A stretch of DNA of 29,608 nucleotides from Phellopilus nigrolimitatus (taxonomy: Eukaryota; Basidiomycota; Agaricomycetes; Hymenochaetales; Hymenochaetaceae). The notes below the pieces were generated by a model that was not told the DNA's origin, did not search any database, and saw only the letters and a program-made list of their open reading frames with translations. Numbering within the stretch: the stretch's first letter is position 1; each line of letters begins with the position of its first letter. Both the position numbers and the translations under genes were made by a program. The DNA is taken from positions 1 through 29,608 of the forward strand of contig JAJOHG010000315.1 of assembly GCA_021029095.1 (NCBI GenBank), given 5' to 3'. Below are positions 1 to 10,052 of this stretch, in pieces.

Positions 1-47
1 AAAACTCTTTCCCCATAATCCCGACTCCTCACATTTTTTATATGCAG

Positions 48-330
48 TGCGACCCAATACTGGGTGTCTCAGGATCCGAGTAAGTATATATATGAGCTCC
101 TTCCCCCTTCTATTTCTCGTTTTCCGCAGACACAGATGCCAATAATGTCAAACAATGCTCTGGCCGTGAGGATCCGACATGTAGCGACTCGATTCCATCG
201 CTAGGCATCGATGACGCTCATCTGCGCTACTTCGGACAGGGTATGTTTACTTCTTGATCGTTTCGAGTAGCCGACTAACTAATTTGTGGGGTTTTTAGTC
301 ATGGCTCTCAATTCAACCGTCTGCAGTTGA
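48..330 (+). CDS. Class 3 (fungal-type) lipase, 3' end only
   Basis: Three terminal exons fit one frame: 48-79, 130-240 and 299-330 (stop TGA 328-330). They are separated by GT...AG introns at 80-129 and 241-298; the second has a CTAAC-like branch site. An acceptor ends at 47, so the gene continues left of the window. The tail reads YWVSQDP, then a cysteine-rich stretch (KQCSGREDPTCSDS), then GIDDAHLRYFGQV. In Rhizomucor/Thermomyces-type triacylglycerol lipases the catalytic His sits near the C-terminus in an 'aHL-YFG' context, and this tail matches that; the paired Cys are also typical. The family acts as secreted serine esterases with a Ser-Asp-His triad, but the nucleophile and any signal peptide lie outside the window. 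The family call is recognition of a short tail, so a related feruloyl-esterase-like member is possible. Confidence 0.72.
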
Positions 331-530
331 TTTTTGCTGATTTTCGACGTGTCAACAACTACGCCTCAGGTGTTTCACTTGGGTCTTTTGTCTAATTTAT
401 TCTTCGTATCTTGTGTTGTATCTATCTGCGTCGATTCTTCGATGAACACCTTCTTTTCATAGAATTCAATTATCGGCTGGACCATCGATTGAGAACGAGC
501 GTGATCATCTTACATGCTCTGGAAATCTAA

Positions 531-1195
531 CCCGAGAAATGCCTTGGCCAGTCGACGTTACCGACACAACTCGCTGTTGTTCCAAGTTCATGGATGACGT
601 TTCACAATCCGTGGATCTTCTCACCTTTCTTCATTTTCTGTCTTCCAGAGCACTTACATGACGACCTACCTTCAAGTCTACTCGCTGGTTTCTCTTCAAT
701 ATGCAAACACTGGCGCGCCATTGCTCTATCTACTCCGCGTTTATGAGCGAGGCTGTTATTGGCCACAAATCCTTCCGCGCAGAACAAAAGGGTAATAGAG
801 AAATGCCATTCGGTACTGGATCTCTGGATGGTCAGATCAGGTGCCGTTCTTCTTTTTCTGGAGCTGCGTTTGGCAGTCAGTGACGACGACGTCGACACCC
901 TCATCGCACATGATCGTCGCCAGCCTCGCACGATGGCGTCGTGTCGTTCTCCAAGTGCCGTTGATTTTCTATGATTTATTTTAGGCGTTCTTGGCACCAA
1001 GACACCTCTGCTCGAGGACTTTAATCTCACACTTGAAAGCTCGTTCAGTGACAATAGCATACGATCACGACACGACGAAATCCGAGATTTACTTCCGAGC
1101 CCGAGCCCGGTTATATTGGACCATGCTGGTGCAGGATCTTTACAGATTTTTTGCCTTCCGCGTTCCCTCTCATTCTTTCAGTATCTCGTAATTGA
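531..1195 (+). pseudogene. Decayed F-box protein gene
   Basis: Conceptual translation matches the F-box gene at 13964-15575 through much of its N-terminal half: PFFIFCLP, ICKHWRAIALSTPRL, then KCHSVLDLWMVRSGAV and VLGTKTPLLEDF. The paralogue has VFIFCLP, VCKRWRDVALSTPRLWASL, QCHSVLRLWTRRSGAV and VLGAQTPFLKSL. After STPRL the expected Trp codon is TGA at 744-746, an in-frame stop. The frame shifts near 890-905 (ARWRRVVLQVP lies in another frame) and returns to the original frame before about 987. No continuous spliced model restores the reading frame. F-box proteins normally recruit substrates to SCF ubiquitin ligases; this copy should not make a full product. There is no clear start codon, and the left boundary is where similarity fades. 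Confidence 0.72.
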
Positions 1196-1509
1196 GGTAA
1201 GATCTGTTTTCTTTGCATAGCTAGGCTTGTATTTGGCAGGAAGATTGTACGACATCGTCGCATCGCTTCCTCTTCAAAAATTTCTCGTTGTAGACTAGCA
1301 TATTCTGTTTGCAACCTTACTAGTAGTTTGAGCCAGGATTTGAATGCGTTATGGTGTACAAGTGACTCGTGACGAAAAACCCAACGATGAATAATAATGA
1401 TTCCGCCGTAAATCGAACGAGAAAACGTGTGGTCCAAGACAAACAAAAAATACAAATATTCCCAGTGCGCGTAGAAGAAGACGATAATACAATTCCGATT
1501 TTTTTTAGC
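1196..1509. other. Short intergenic gap, no gene seen
   Basis: This AT-rich stretch lies between the decayed F-box copy and the stop codon of the tuberin gene on the opposite strand, so the two units converge here. It should hold the tuberin 3' UTR and polyadenylation signal. Short frames in it show no recognisable motif. Confidence 0.5.
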
Positions 1510-4500
1510 TCAGTATCCCGGGGTGAAGTCGCGGAACGACTCCTGGCCCATGATCCCTTGTTCTTCGTCCGGAAGGTGTTCGAACGGACTCGCGATGGAG
1601 TTCGCGAACTTTTTTATTGTTTCTAGGCGCGCGCGCCAGTTCGTGACGATCTCGTTCCGCTTCGTATCTCTTTCGGTGTCCTTGAAGATCGACGCGTACC
1701 AGTCTGCGACGAGGCTGAGCTGGCGCACGAGCACCCCGAGGCTGCGCGCGGACACGATCTTGAAGTCGCCGACCGGCGCGAACGCAGACATGCCCTCTGC
1801 GCACTGCAGGCTGAGCTTGAAGTACTCGTGCTCGTGCGCGTTGTCCGAGTACGCCGCGATCGCGCCGCGCGAGTGCGGCTCGATCACGATGTTCACGAAC
1901 TGGAAGTCCGTCTTGAGCGTGTCGAACCGGTACGGCAGCCCCGCGTCGTTCCACACGATCCGCACGTGATCGTTCCCGATGTGCTTCTTCTTGAACGCGC
2001 ATTGCTCTTTGTCCGATTCGTGGTTCGGCATCATCGTCGCGGTGTGGTACAGGATCTGCCCTGTGTCGTCCCACCACGCGTATGCATATTCGCCGTCCAC
2101 GTCTGGATCCAGATCGCTCGTGTACACGTCAAGCTGCCCCCGAATTTTGATGAGCCGCCCGAGGGCCGCGAGAAACCTCGTGTATGCTGGCGAGCCGCGA
2201 GTGTTCTGTAGGATCTTCACCTCGCCCGTTTGTCCCGGTGCAACGTAGAGGATGCCCACTTTGTGCGTGTCGATCACCGCGATGCGGTCCAAGGTCCTGA
2301 TTGTCGATCCCAACATCTGCGTGTCACGGACGATCTTTCCCCTGTGTATCTGGCGGCGAATGTCCGGGTACGCAGACATCTGTAATGGGAAGAAAGCTGG
2401 ATCCATGTCGACGCGTTTGCGCCTCTGGGACGGCGCCGAGCCGCTCCAGACATAGCCTGTCACTGGATCAGGCTTGGATTCGTCTCCATCTTCTTCAGGC
2501 GTCTCGAACAGCTCAAGCAACTCTCCGTTCTGGTCGACCTTGAAAACGATATTTTTTATTAAGAGTTGAAACACATGAAGCTCCATCGGGACTTACTTTC
2601 GAAGGCGGAACACCAGGCGGCGGCGAAATCTCGCTTGGCGTCAAGATCGCTCCCAGCGCGCGTGGGTCCTTGTCCATCATAAGACTAGCAGGAATGGTGA
2701 ACATGTCCGGATTGACGTCACCCAAATCCACAAGCGGTATGTTCTCGGACTTGAACAGGAACTTCGTCGTCCCGGACGCCCTGCGAGTGGTGACCTCCAG
2801 CCACCCCGCCTTCGCCAGCAGACGCACAGTGATGATCGAGTAGCCGACCACCCACGTCTTCTCCTGCACCACGCCCTCCAGGCGCGTCTCCCCTCCCCCA
2901 CCCGCAGGGCGCGCCAGGATGTCGCCCAGCAGGGACGGCGCGGGCTTCGGGTCCGCCGTCGCGTACGTGTACCGCGCGAGGAAGTCGAAGCACACCTCCG
3001 TCGGCTCGTCGATGTCGTCCCGGCCCTCGTTGGCGAGGAGCAGCTGGCGCGCGATGAACTTGATGTGGCGCGGGCGGTCCGCGAGCTTCAGCGCGAGGAA
3101 CCAGATGTAGAGCACGGAGTACGACATGACACGCACGTGCTGCGAGAGCGAGAATGGCTCCTCGCGCGGCGTCTCCGCTCGGCTGTGGTGCTGGAGGTAC
3201 TGCAGCGCGACGGCGAAGACAAATTTGAAGTCCTCCTCCGTGAAGTTTGCGTACATGTGCGGGAGCGAGTTGAGGATGCAGAGGAACGTGAGCATGTGCA
3301 CGGCTATCGACGGGTTCGATACGATCTGCGCGAGCTTCTGCAGGATGTGCGGGAGCGCCTTGACCATCGACGTCTCCATCTCGAACAAGCACAGCGTCAG
3401 CGCGTGGGTGCACACGATCACGGTCTCGCCCCTCCCGCCGAGCCCCGCCTGGAAGACCTCGACGAGCACGTGCCGCTTTGGCGCATCGAAGATGGTCTGG
3501 TAGCTGATGAGCACCGTCAGTGTGTGGTACGCCAGGCTCTGCGCGTCGCGCGTCTTCAGCGAGCCGGGCCACTCATCCTGCGGGACATACCTCCCGAGTG
3601 TGCCATCCAACACACCTTTGCACAGCTCGACGAGCAGGCCCGCGATCGCCTCGCGAGAGCGCGGACCGCACCAGAAGTGCTTGTTCGCGAGCTGCACAGG
3701 GAGGTGCACGAGCAGGTACGACAGCACCTCCCAGTCGCGCTCCGCCTTGAGCAACTCGACCAGCACGTCCATGTAGTCCGACACGGGCAGCACGACGCCG
3801 TCGGACGGCATCTGCGGGTCGTACGTGACGAGCAGCCGGCTGCCCTTCTCCGCATTCTCAAGGGAGAACGGTACGATGTCCGGGATGCCCCACAGCGCGT
3901 CCCGCGGCTTCGTATTGATGGGGGCCATCGGCTGGACAGCGGCACGACCTGCGGCCCTCGACCGACTCCGGCTCTCTGTCACAGACGTCCTGCTCCCCCG
4001 CCCGGACGATGTCCGACGACCGTTGCGCTCGAAAGTTTGCCTCGCGCGTGCGCGGTCCGCAAAGATCTCCTCGTTGCGCGCCGCCTCGTCGCTCTGTGCT
4101 GTGCTCGGCACGCCGCGCAGCCGTCCCACAAGCCGCGCGAGCGTGTATATCTGCTGCTCGTGCTCCGCCGGCGCGCGCACGAGGAACGCGCGGTGGTCCC
4201 TGTCCGCGCGGAGCCGCATCAGCAGCTGCAGGATCGCGACGCGCACACGCGGGCAGGGCGCGGTGCGCAGTAGCTTCAGGAGCCGCTCGAAGACGAAGAG
4301 CGCGAGGTGCGCCTGACTCGGCATCATGACATAGTCCGCGAATGCGAGCTGCGCGAACATGCCAAGAAGCGCGGAGGCGGCTGTGAGCCCCCGGCAGGGA
4401 ACGCACGGCGCATTCGAACCGCCGGGTAGAGGTGGCGAAGACGCCTCTGCACGCGGAGTGGGAGACTCGTCCGAGGAAGAGGAGAGCTGCGGGACCTGCG

Positions 4501-6898
4501 TTTGGCTTTGGTGGCGCGAGCCGGTGAGAGTCCGCAACGACGACATGATCTGCTGCATATTGTTACTTCCCGCCTCCTTTTCCTTCTCCTTTTCTTTCCC
4601 GGGTGCAGGCGGTGAATCCTGAGAGGTCCGCGTAGCAATAGGCGAGCCGACTCCTGCCGTATTCGATGGCGTTAATGGGACCGACGGCGACACCGGTGCC
4701 GTGTTCGCAGGCTTTGCAGGCGCATCGAGCTCGCCGTCGCAATCGCAATATCCCGAGACCGACATCATAGCGACCATGATTTTGTGAACCGTGAGCTCTG
4801 AAGTAGTAGGCGGTATATCATCCACTGAGCTGTCCTCCTCAGTGGAACGGAGCGCGACCTCGTCTGCCAACAAACCCCATACCGCCGGCGCATCCTCCCC
4901 TTCCTCCGCACGCTCGACACGCTGCATCCAAAACTCGAACAGCAGCTCCACAAGCGGGCGGCGGCAGGACCTCACGTCTTTCACTTTCTCATACACGCTT
5001 GCCAGCTGCACGTGCACCGCGCGGCGCATCGCCGGCTTCGCGGGAATGTTGCATGCGAAAAGGAGTTCCCAGGTCGCGAGCCAGCCGGGTGTCGGTGGCA
5101 TAAGTTGGTGCGCAGCGGCGAGCTGCGCCGGGAGACCCGCGGCATCTGCGTCAGGGACGTGCGATGCAATAGCGAGGAGGGAGAGCGGGAGGGGCGGGCT
5201 GAGGGGCACCTTTGTCTGCGTGCGGCTGAAAAGAAAGGCGAGGGTGCGGAAGAGAGGATTTGGAGCAGGGTGGGCGGGACTTAATGATAGGTTCATAGGC
5301 GTGCCGTCATCGTTTCTGTAGAGTACATGAATTGTCGGTCAGAGAAACAAAAGAAAGCAGACGCACTTGAGCGTCTTCACATAGTTAGTCATTTCGAAAA
5401 GTACGCGGCCGACGGCGGCCGCCGTGTCGTGATCGTTGAAGCCGTTCCCTGTCTCGCCGCCATCCTCCACCCTTCCATCCATCTCCTGGAGCACGTCCTT
5501 CAGTAGCACTGCGACCTCTTCGAACACACGCTCCTTTTCAGCCGGCGCGGGACACGCGGTCCACGCGCGTACGGCCCGGACAAGGAAGACACCGACCTTG
5601 CGCGCGTCCCACACATCTGCGCCATCCTTCCCCCACGCACGCTGCGCCCGCTCGAGGAGGGGCGCGTCAACGTCGCCGGGCGTACCCGCGTGCGTCGCGG
5701 ACGCGGCTGTGTCGCGCTGGACGACGCGCATGGCCATGCGGTCCTCGAGGACGCGCCGGATCTGAACGCGCAAGGTGCGCAGCGCGCCGAGGGACGTCGC
5801 GATCTGCGTGGCGACATCGATGTTGCTAGACGAGGGGGAGGGAAGGAGGAGCTGGCGCAGAAGGATGAGGGAGGTGATGGAGTAGGGGCCTTTGAGGAAC
5901 GCGGCAACGATTTTGACGACGCGGAGTTCGGTCGGCGGGTCGATCGGCGTGGCCGGAGGGCGCGCCGATAATGCTGCGAGAGGAGACATGACGGCGGCGA
6001 GGACGCGGAACAGGAGCGGCATCAGCTGCGGCAAGAAGGAAGGCGGAAGGCGGGTGATCCGCGATTCGAGGAAGTCGAGATAGACCGCCGAAATAAAGTG
6101 GACATGATTACGCGATGCTGGCGGCCGGAGCGGAGATGGAACATTGGAGATGGAGGAGGGATGCCGGCGGTGGCGGATGGGAGACGGCTCGGGCTTGGGC
6201 GATGTAAGGGCGCGATCGACGAGGGAGCGGTAAAATTCGAAGACCGACAAAACCTCGTCTTCAGAAATGCGCCCCAGAACCTCAAGTTTCTCGGACCAGA
6301 CCGTCAGCACCTCGTTGAGCACCTCAACCGCGCGTTCCGTCTCGTCGTCACCCGACGTGCAGAGGCCGTCGGCCGCCTGTCCCACCCATCCGGTCAGCAT
6401 GGCGAGCAGCGCCTTTTCTATGCCCACCGCATCATCGACCGAGGGCAGGAGCGCATTCAATGCTTTCGCGCGCGGCTCCCATACCTCGAGGGCCCATGCG
6501 CTCGCAGTTTCCCGGAAGACATCGAAGAAGGTGAGGCGGTCGGAGGTCGCGAGGAACGCGCCGCACGCACAGTAAGCAGCGAGGAGATCGAAGCCGGCAG
6601 CCTGGATGGCTGGCGGTTGGTCAACGCGGCAGAGGTTGGCGAAGATAGGCGCGATGGCGCTGGAAGACGGAGCAGGTGTCTGGGTGGTGAATGCGGCAGC
6701 AAGAGAGCGGGCATGGGATAAGGACGGCGCGGTTGGCGGGGAGAGGGCCTGGAGGAGGGTGTCGATGGGAAGTGTCTGGACTGGGGCGGCTGGCGAGGAG
6801 GCGAGGGCGGCGTCGGGTTTGTTTCTACGCCAGGGGAACGCGCCGAGAGACGAGGTGTATGAGCGCGGCCGCGGTCTCGAGTTGTGGTGAGAGGACAT
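1510..6898 (-). CDS. TSC2: Tuberin (TSC2) homologue, Rheb GTPase-activating protein
   Basis: There are three exons: 6898-5367, 5315-2597 and 2538-1510. The introns, 5316-5366 (51 bp) and 2539-2596 (58 bp), have phases that agree and give 1759 aa, close to human tuberin (about 1807). The start is the ATG at 6898-6896. The N-terminal third is helical and HEAT-like, as in the tuberin N-terminal domain. A Ser/Pro-rich low-complexity linker follows, and a tuberin-type domain begins near residue 1020 (DYMDVLVELLKAERDWEVLS). The C-terminal Rap/Ran-GAP domain covers roughly residues 1480-1700: HKVGILYVAPGQ, QILYHTATMMPN, KKKHIGNDHVRIVWNDAG, FQFVNIVIEPH. Asn1606 in HIGND sits where the catalytic 'asparagine thumb' lies in Rap1GAP and tuberin. 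The known family role is to stimulate GTP hydrolysis on Rheb, with TSC1, restraining TORC1. A TATA-like palindrome lies 73 bp upstream. Confidence 0.93.
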
Positions 6899-6970
6899 GA
6901 GAAAGAAGACGGAACGTGTACATGGACGAGATAAATAAATGTTATTACCAAATTAAGTAAGGGCCTTTCC

Positions 6971-6982
6971 TTTTATATAAAA
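6971..6982 (-). promoter_or_regulatory. TATA-like element upstream of tuberin gene
   Basis: A perfect palindrome TTTTATATAAAA is set in an AT-rich patch 73-84 bp upstream of the tuberin ATG. Spacing fits a TATA box with a 5' UTR of about 40-50 nt. Being palindromic it gives no direction by itself; the assignment to tuberin is by proximity. Confidence 0.4.
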
Positions 6983-7879
6983 AGGCTTGTATTACGGCAT
7001 CAGCAAAAGCAAGTGTAAAGTGTAAAATGTCTAATTGCTAGCTAATTCAAAGTATACGAAGAAATACAGTACCCTAGAGCACTTCGCAACGCCGTCCTGC
7101 GAAGACCGTTTCGCAAATTTCAATGGCGCTCACACTTCTCTGACCGTTTCACATCCGCCGATTGTGCTTGCTCTTCCCCCCGGATGTGATTGCGAACCTG
7201 CAGCACGCTTCATCCGGCTTATAATACCAGAAGTGAAGATGACTTCCTTCAGCGTACATTTTCTCCGTGCTCTGTACGCAAGGGTTCATCATGGCGTGGT
7301 TCCGCGTTATTCACATAGTCAACGAAGCCGGTTCCGGGGAGACAGTCACCGCAATACGATCAAAAAATTGCAGTAGCTAGTACAATCTGCTGAGATCTGG
7401 TATGACGCTCAGAATGAAAGAAGCATTCCTTGAAGGCCTTTTCCTCTTGCCGATTAGAGCGTACAGAATTATACAATACTCGCCTTGCCGAGTTGCAGAA
7501 AAGTGATGTCACGTCACGTGATTTTAGACACACTCGACGAGCGCGCATTCTCCCAGTCCCAGCCCTTCGTTCCAGCGAGTTCTTTGATCATCATCTTTCC
7601 TCCTCACGCGTTTTCAATCTCCTCCTCCATTCACGGACTCAAACTGCCTAGCTTGGCGGTTCAAACGGGTGAGTTGCTGTCTTCTTGATGGCCGCTGTCG
7701 GCATTTGTGACACCCTCTCCTCCAACGTACTTTGTGGTGGCCTTCTAAATCTGTCTTCTTATATTTATACATTTGTGTATTATTTCGTGCAGAGCACCGA
7801 AAACGCAGAAGGGAGGAATTGAAGACAATTGAAGACAATTACAGGCGGCGTCATACCGGTCTTTGCCTCGACGACGACG
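6983..7879. other. Shared divergent promoter region, tuberin / ACOT9
   Basis: The start codons of the two divergent genes are 981 bp apart. No convincing gene lies between them. The region contains a TCACGTGA palindrome (7514-7521) and an AT-rich TATATTTATAC stretch near 7759-7769, about 110 bp before the thioesterase ATG. Small frames here have no recognisable motif and ordinary length for chance. Confidence 0.5.
7514..7521. promoter_or_regulatory. CACGTG E-box palindrome
   Basis: GTCACGTGA, in the local context GATGTCACGTCACGTGATT, contains a perfect TCACGTGA palindrome. It matches the RTCACRTG-type core bound by fungal bHLH factors of the Cbf1/Pho4 class. It sits in the promoter shared by the tuberin and thioesterase genes. 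Occupancy is inference; an 8-bp palindrome can occur by chance. Confidence 0.3.
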
Positions 7880-9898
7880 ATGCTCAGACTGGCCCGTCTC
7901 CGGGCGTGCCGAGGATTTGCTACCAGCTGCGCGCGTCTACAAAGGAACGAGGCCCGAGTCGAGACGCACAATGTCACCACAATCGACACCCTCTTGAACC
8001 AGATCCGTGAGTGGACGTGAACCTGCGCCCTTCGAAGTCTAACCCCGTGCCAGGCTCCCGCTCGAATCCAGCTTACCGCTCGTAAGTCCCGCTCTCTTTC
8101 CTCAGAACGGCGCTTACGGAAACCCTCAGGATCATGCCCATGCGCGCCGGCTCGCTCTGGTCCGAGTCGCTGCTCGACTCCAGCCGCGAGGTCCCTTCGC
8201 CCGCGCCCCCCGCGCGAGCACCAGACACGTCGCCGCGCCGCATGCACGACTCGTACGCCCAGATCGAGCTGCCCTTCGCCTCGTCGCCCGCCCTCCTCGA
8301 GCAGTACGTTAACGCCTGGGGTGGCATCCGCACCGGCAAGCTCATGGAGCACCTCGACTCCCTCGCCGGCTCCATCGCCTACAAGCACATGCTGGGCCCT
8401 AGCGTCGAGACCCTCGGCCGCGTGCAAGAGCGCGGATTTTATATCGTGACTGCTGCTGTCGATAGGTGAGTGCTCGGAGCAAGAGGCATTGGGGATTTTG
8501 TTTTCGAATACGACACACTTTTTTTCTGCCTATGCCTCGTATCACCGGCAAAAGAAGATTCTCGCCTCTTAGATTTTTTTCTCTCCTTCCAACGCATTTA
8601 CAAACGTTTCTTCTAGATTGGATATGCTCGCCCCGCTGCATCCCGTCCGCGACCTCCGCCTAAGCGGGCACGTCATCTACACCGGCCGCAGCTCTATGGA
8701 AATCGCCGTCAAGATGGAGGCCCTCGGCCCGGACGGCCATGAGCTCACCATAATGCTAGGTGCGCACCAACGCGTCTCTCGCGTCCGTCGCTGACACATG
8801 CACCAGGACGCTTCTCGATGGTCTGCAGGAACGCAGAGAACCATAAGGCGCACGCCGTCAACCCGCTCGTCGCAGAGACGCCCGAGGAGGAGGCGCTCCT
8901 CGCGATCGGCGAAGGTGAGCGTGTTGCTCCTTACCTGAGCTCCGATCTCAACTGGTCTCCAGCCCACAAAGGCCGCAAGACGCTCGCCACGCAGCGCTCC
9001 CTCTCGCGCGTGCCCCCCTCGAGCGAAGAGGCCCAGGCGCTGCACGACGTCTACCTCAGTGGCCTCCCGCAGGCGCAATCACAGTCGCCTAGTCTAAGCG
9101 CAGGCGAGGACGCGCACGAGAAAGTCTGGATGGCTGACACGAAGCTCGAGAAGACGATGCTCATGTTTCCCCAGGAGCGCAAGTGCGTCTTCTCGACGCG
9201 CTGTTATTTTTTATTTGTGTACTGAATCAGCGGTGTACAGCGTGCATCAGAAAGTGTTTGGAGGTGCCGTCCTTATCCTAATATCAGTGGGACTGTAGTC
9301 TAACAATTTCTCGAAGGTTACCTCATGCGTCTCGCATACGAGGTACGTCCTTCCCTCCCCTCCCCCATTCGGTTTCTCATCCATTCTACCCATCGCACGC
9401 AGCTCGGCTTTGCGAACGCCTCGCTCTTCGCGCGGCGGCGCCATCTGCGCTTCCTCTCGCTCGACGGCATCTGGTTCGAGCGGGCCGTCCCGATCGGCTC
9501 GCTCCTGCGCCTCACCGCGCTGGTCACGCACACTAGCGACAAGGAGCTGCCCGCCGTCATCGTACGTCTCCGCGCGCCACCCCGAGCTTTGCTTTATTTC
9601 TGACTCTTTTTTGCCTTTTGAAAGCATGTCTTCGTCCAGGCGCGCGTGCTCGACGTCAAGACCGGCACCGAGCAGCACACGAACGACTTCAAGTTCACCT
9701 GGGGCGAGGTCAAGCCCGCCGGAGAGCCACTCCGCCGCGCGATCGTTCCGCAGACGTATGCCGGTGTGTTTCATTCCGTAGATTCTAATGTTGTAAATCA
9801 GAGACTGACGCAGCAACACAGAGTCGATGGCGTGGATTGAGGGCAGGCGTGCCGTGGAGTACGGCGCGCAGATAAGGGGCCTGCGGAAGCCATGGTAG
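7880..9898 (+). CDS. Mitochondrial acyl-CoA thioesterase, ACOT9 type
   Basis: Eleven exons: 7880-8006, 8054-8081, 8130-8465, 8617-8759, 8807-8914, 8963-9182, 9241-9263, 9317-9342, 9403-9561, 9625-9763, 9822-9898. All phases agree and give 461 aa. The start is the ATG at 7880; an in-frame TTG upstream is not credible. The N-terminus (MLRLARLRACRGFATSCARL) is Arg/Ala-rich without acidic residues, a likely mitochondrial presequence. The first hotdog domain has MHDSYAQIELPF, EQYVNAWGGIRTGKLMEHLDSLAG and GRSSMEIAVKMEAL. The second has NVHQKVFGGYLMRLAYELGFANA and the conserved FLSLDGIWFERAVPIGSLL. ACOT9-like enzymes hydrolyse acyl-CoAs to free acid and CoA in mitochondria. Exons 7 (23 nt) and 8 (26 nt) are microexons that fall exactly in the second hotdog motif. 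The acceptor of exon 10 could alternatively be the CAG ending at 9639. Confidence 0.9.
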
Positions 9899-10024
9899 AG
9901 TGGACATAGTATTGCAGTGACCGTTATCCCAATAGACTACTAGACAGTTAGATGCGAAGAGTATATTTTGTACGTATAATCCAAACAAGTAAACGAGGAG
10001 ACCGCCCCGGTCCTCCAGTTATTT

Positions 10025-10052
10025 TATTCTTTCTTTCTTTCTTTCTTTCTTT
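10025..10052. repeat. TTCT/TTTC tetranucleotide microsatellite
   Basis: About six copies of a TTCT unit run directly up to the stop codon of the F-box gene on the minus strand. On that mRNA the tract is a GAAA-type repeat at the very start of the 3' UTR. It lies in the 153-bp gap between two convergent genes. Confidence 0.85.

Noticed and set aside
1505..2077. 190-codon minus-strand frame overlapping the GAP domain
   Set aside because: It is a shifted frame of the Rap-GAP exon; the Arg-rich translation is a GC artefact.
3065..4273. 402-codon open frame on the plus strand
   Set aside because: It lies wholly inside the tuberin exon on the other strand. Its product is Arg/Glu/His-rich, as expected from the antisense of GC-rich codons, with no motif.
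7035..7376. 113-codon frame in the tuberin/thioesterase promoter
   Set aside because: No motif, composition like the surrounding non-coding DNA, and it lies where a shared promoter is expected.
7829..7879. Upstream extension of the thioesterase frame
   Set aside because: It begins at TTG; the ATG at 7880 starts a credible mitochondrial presequence.
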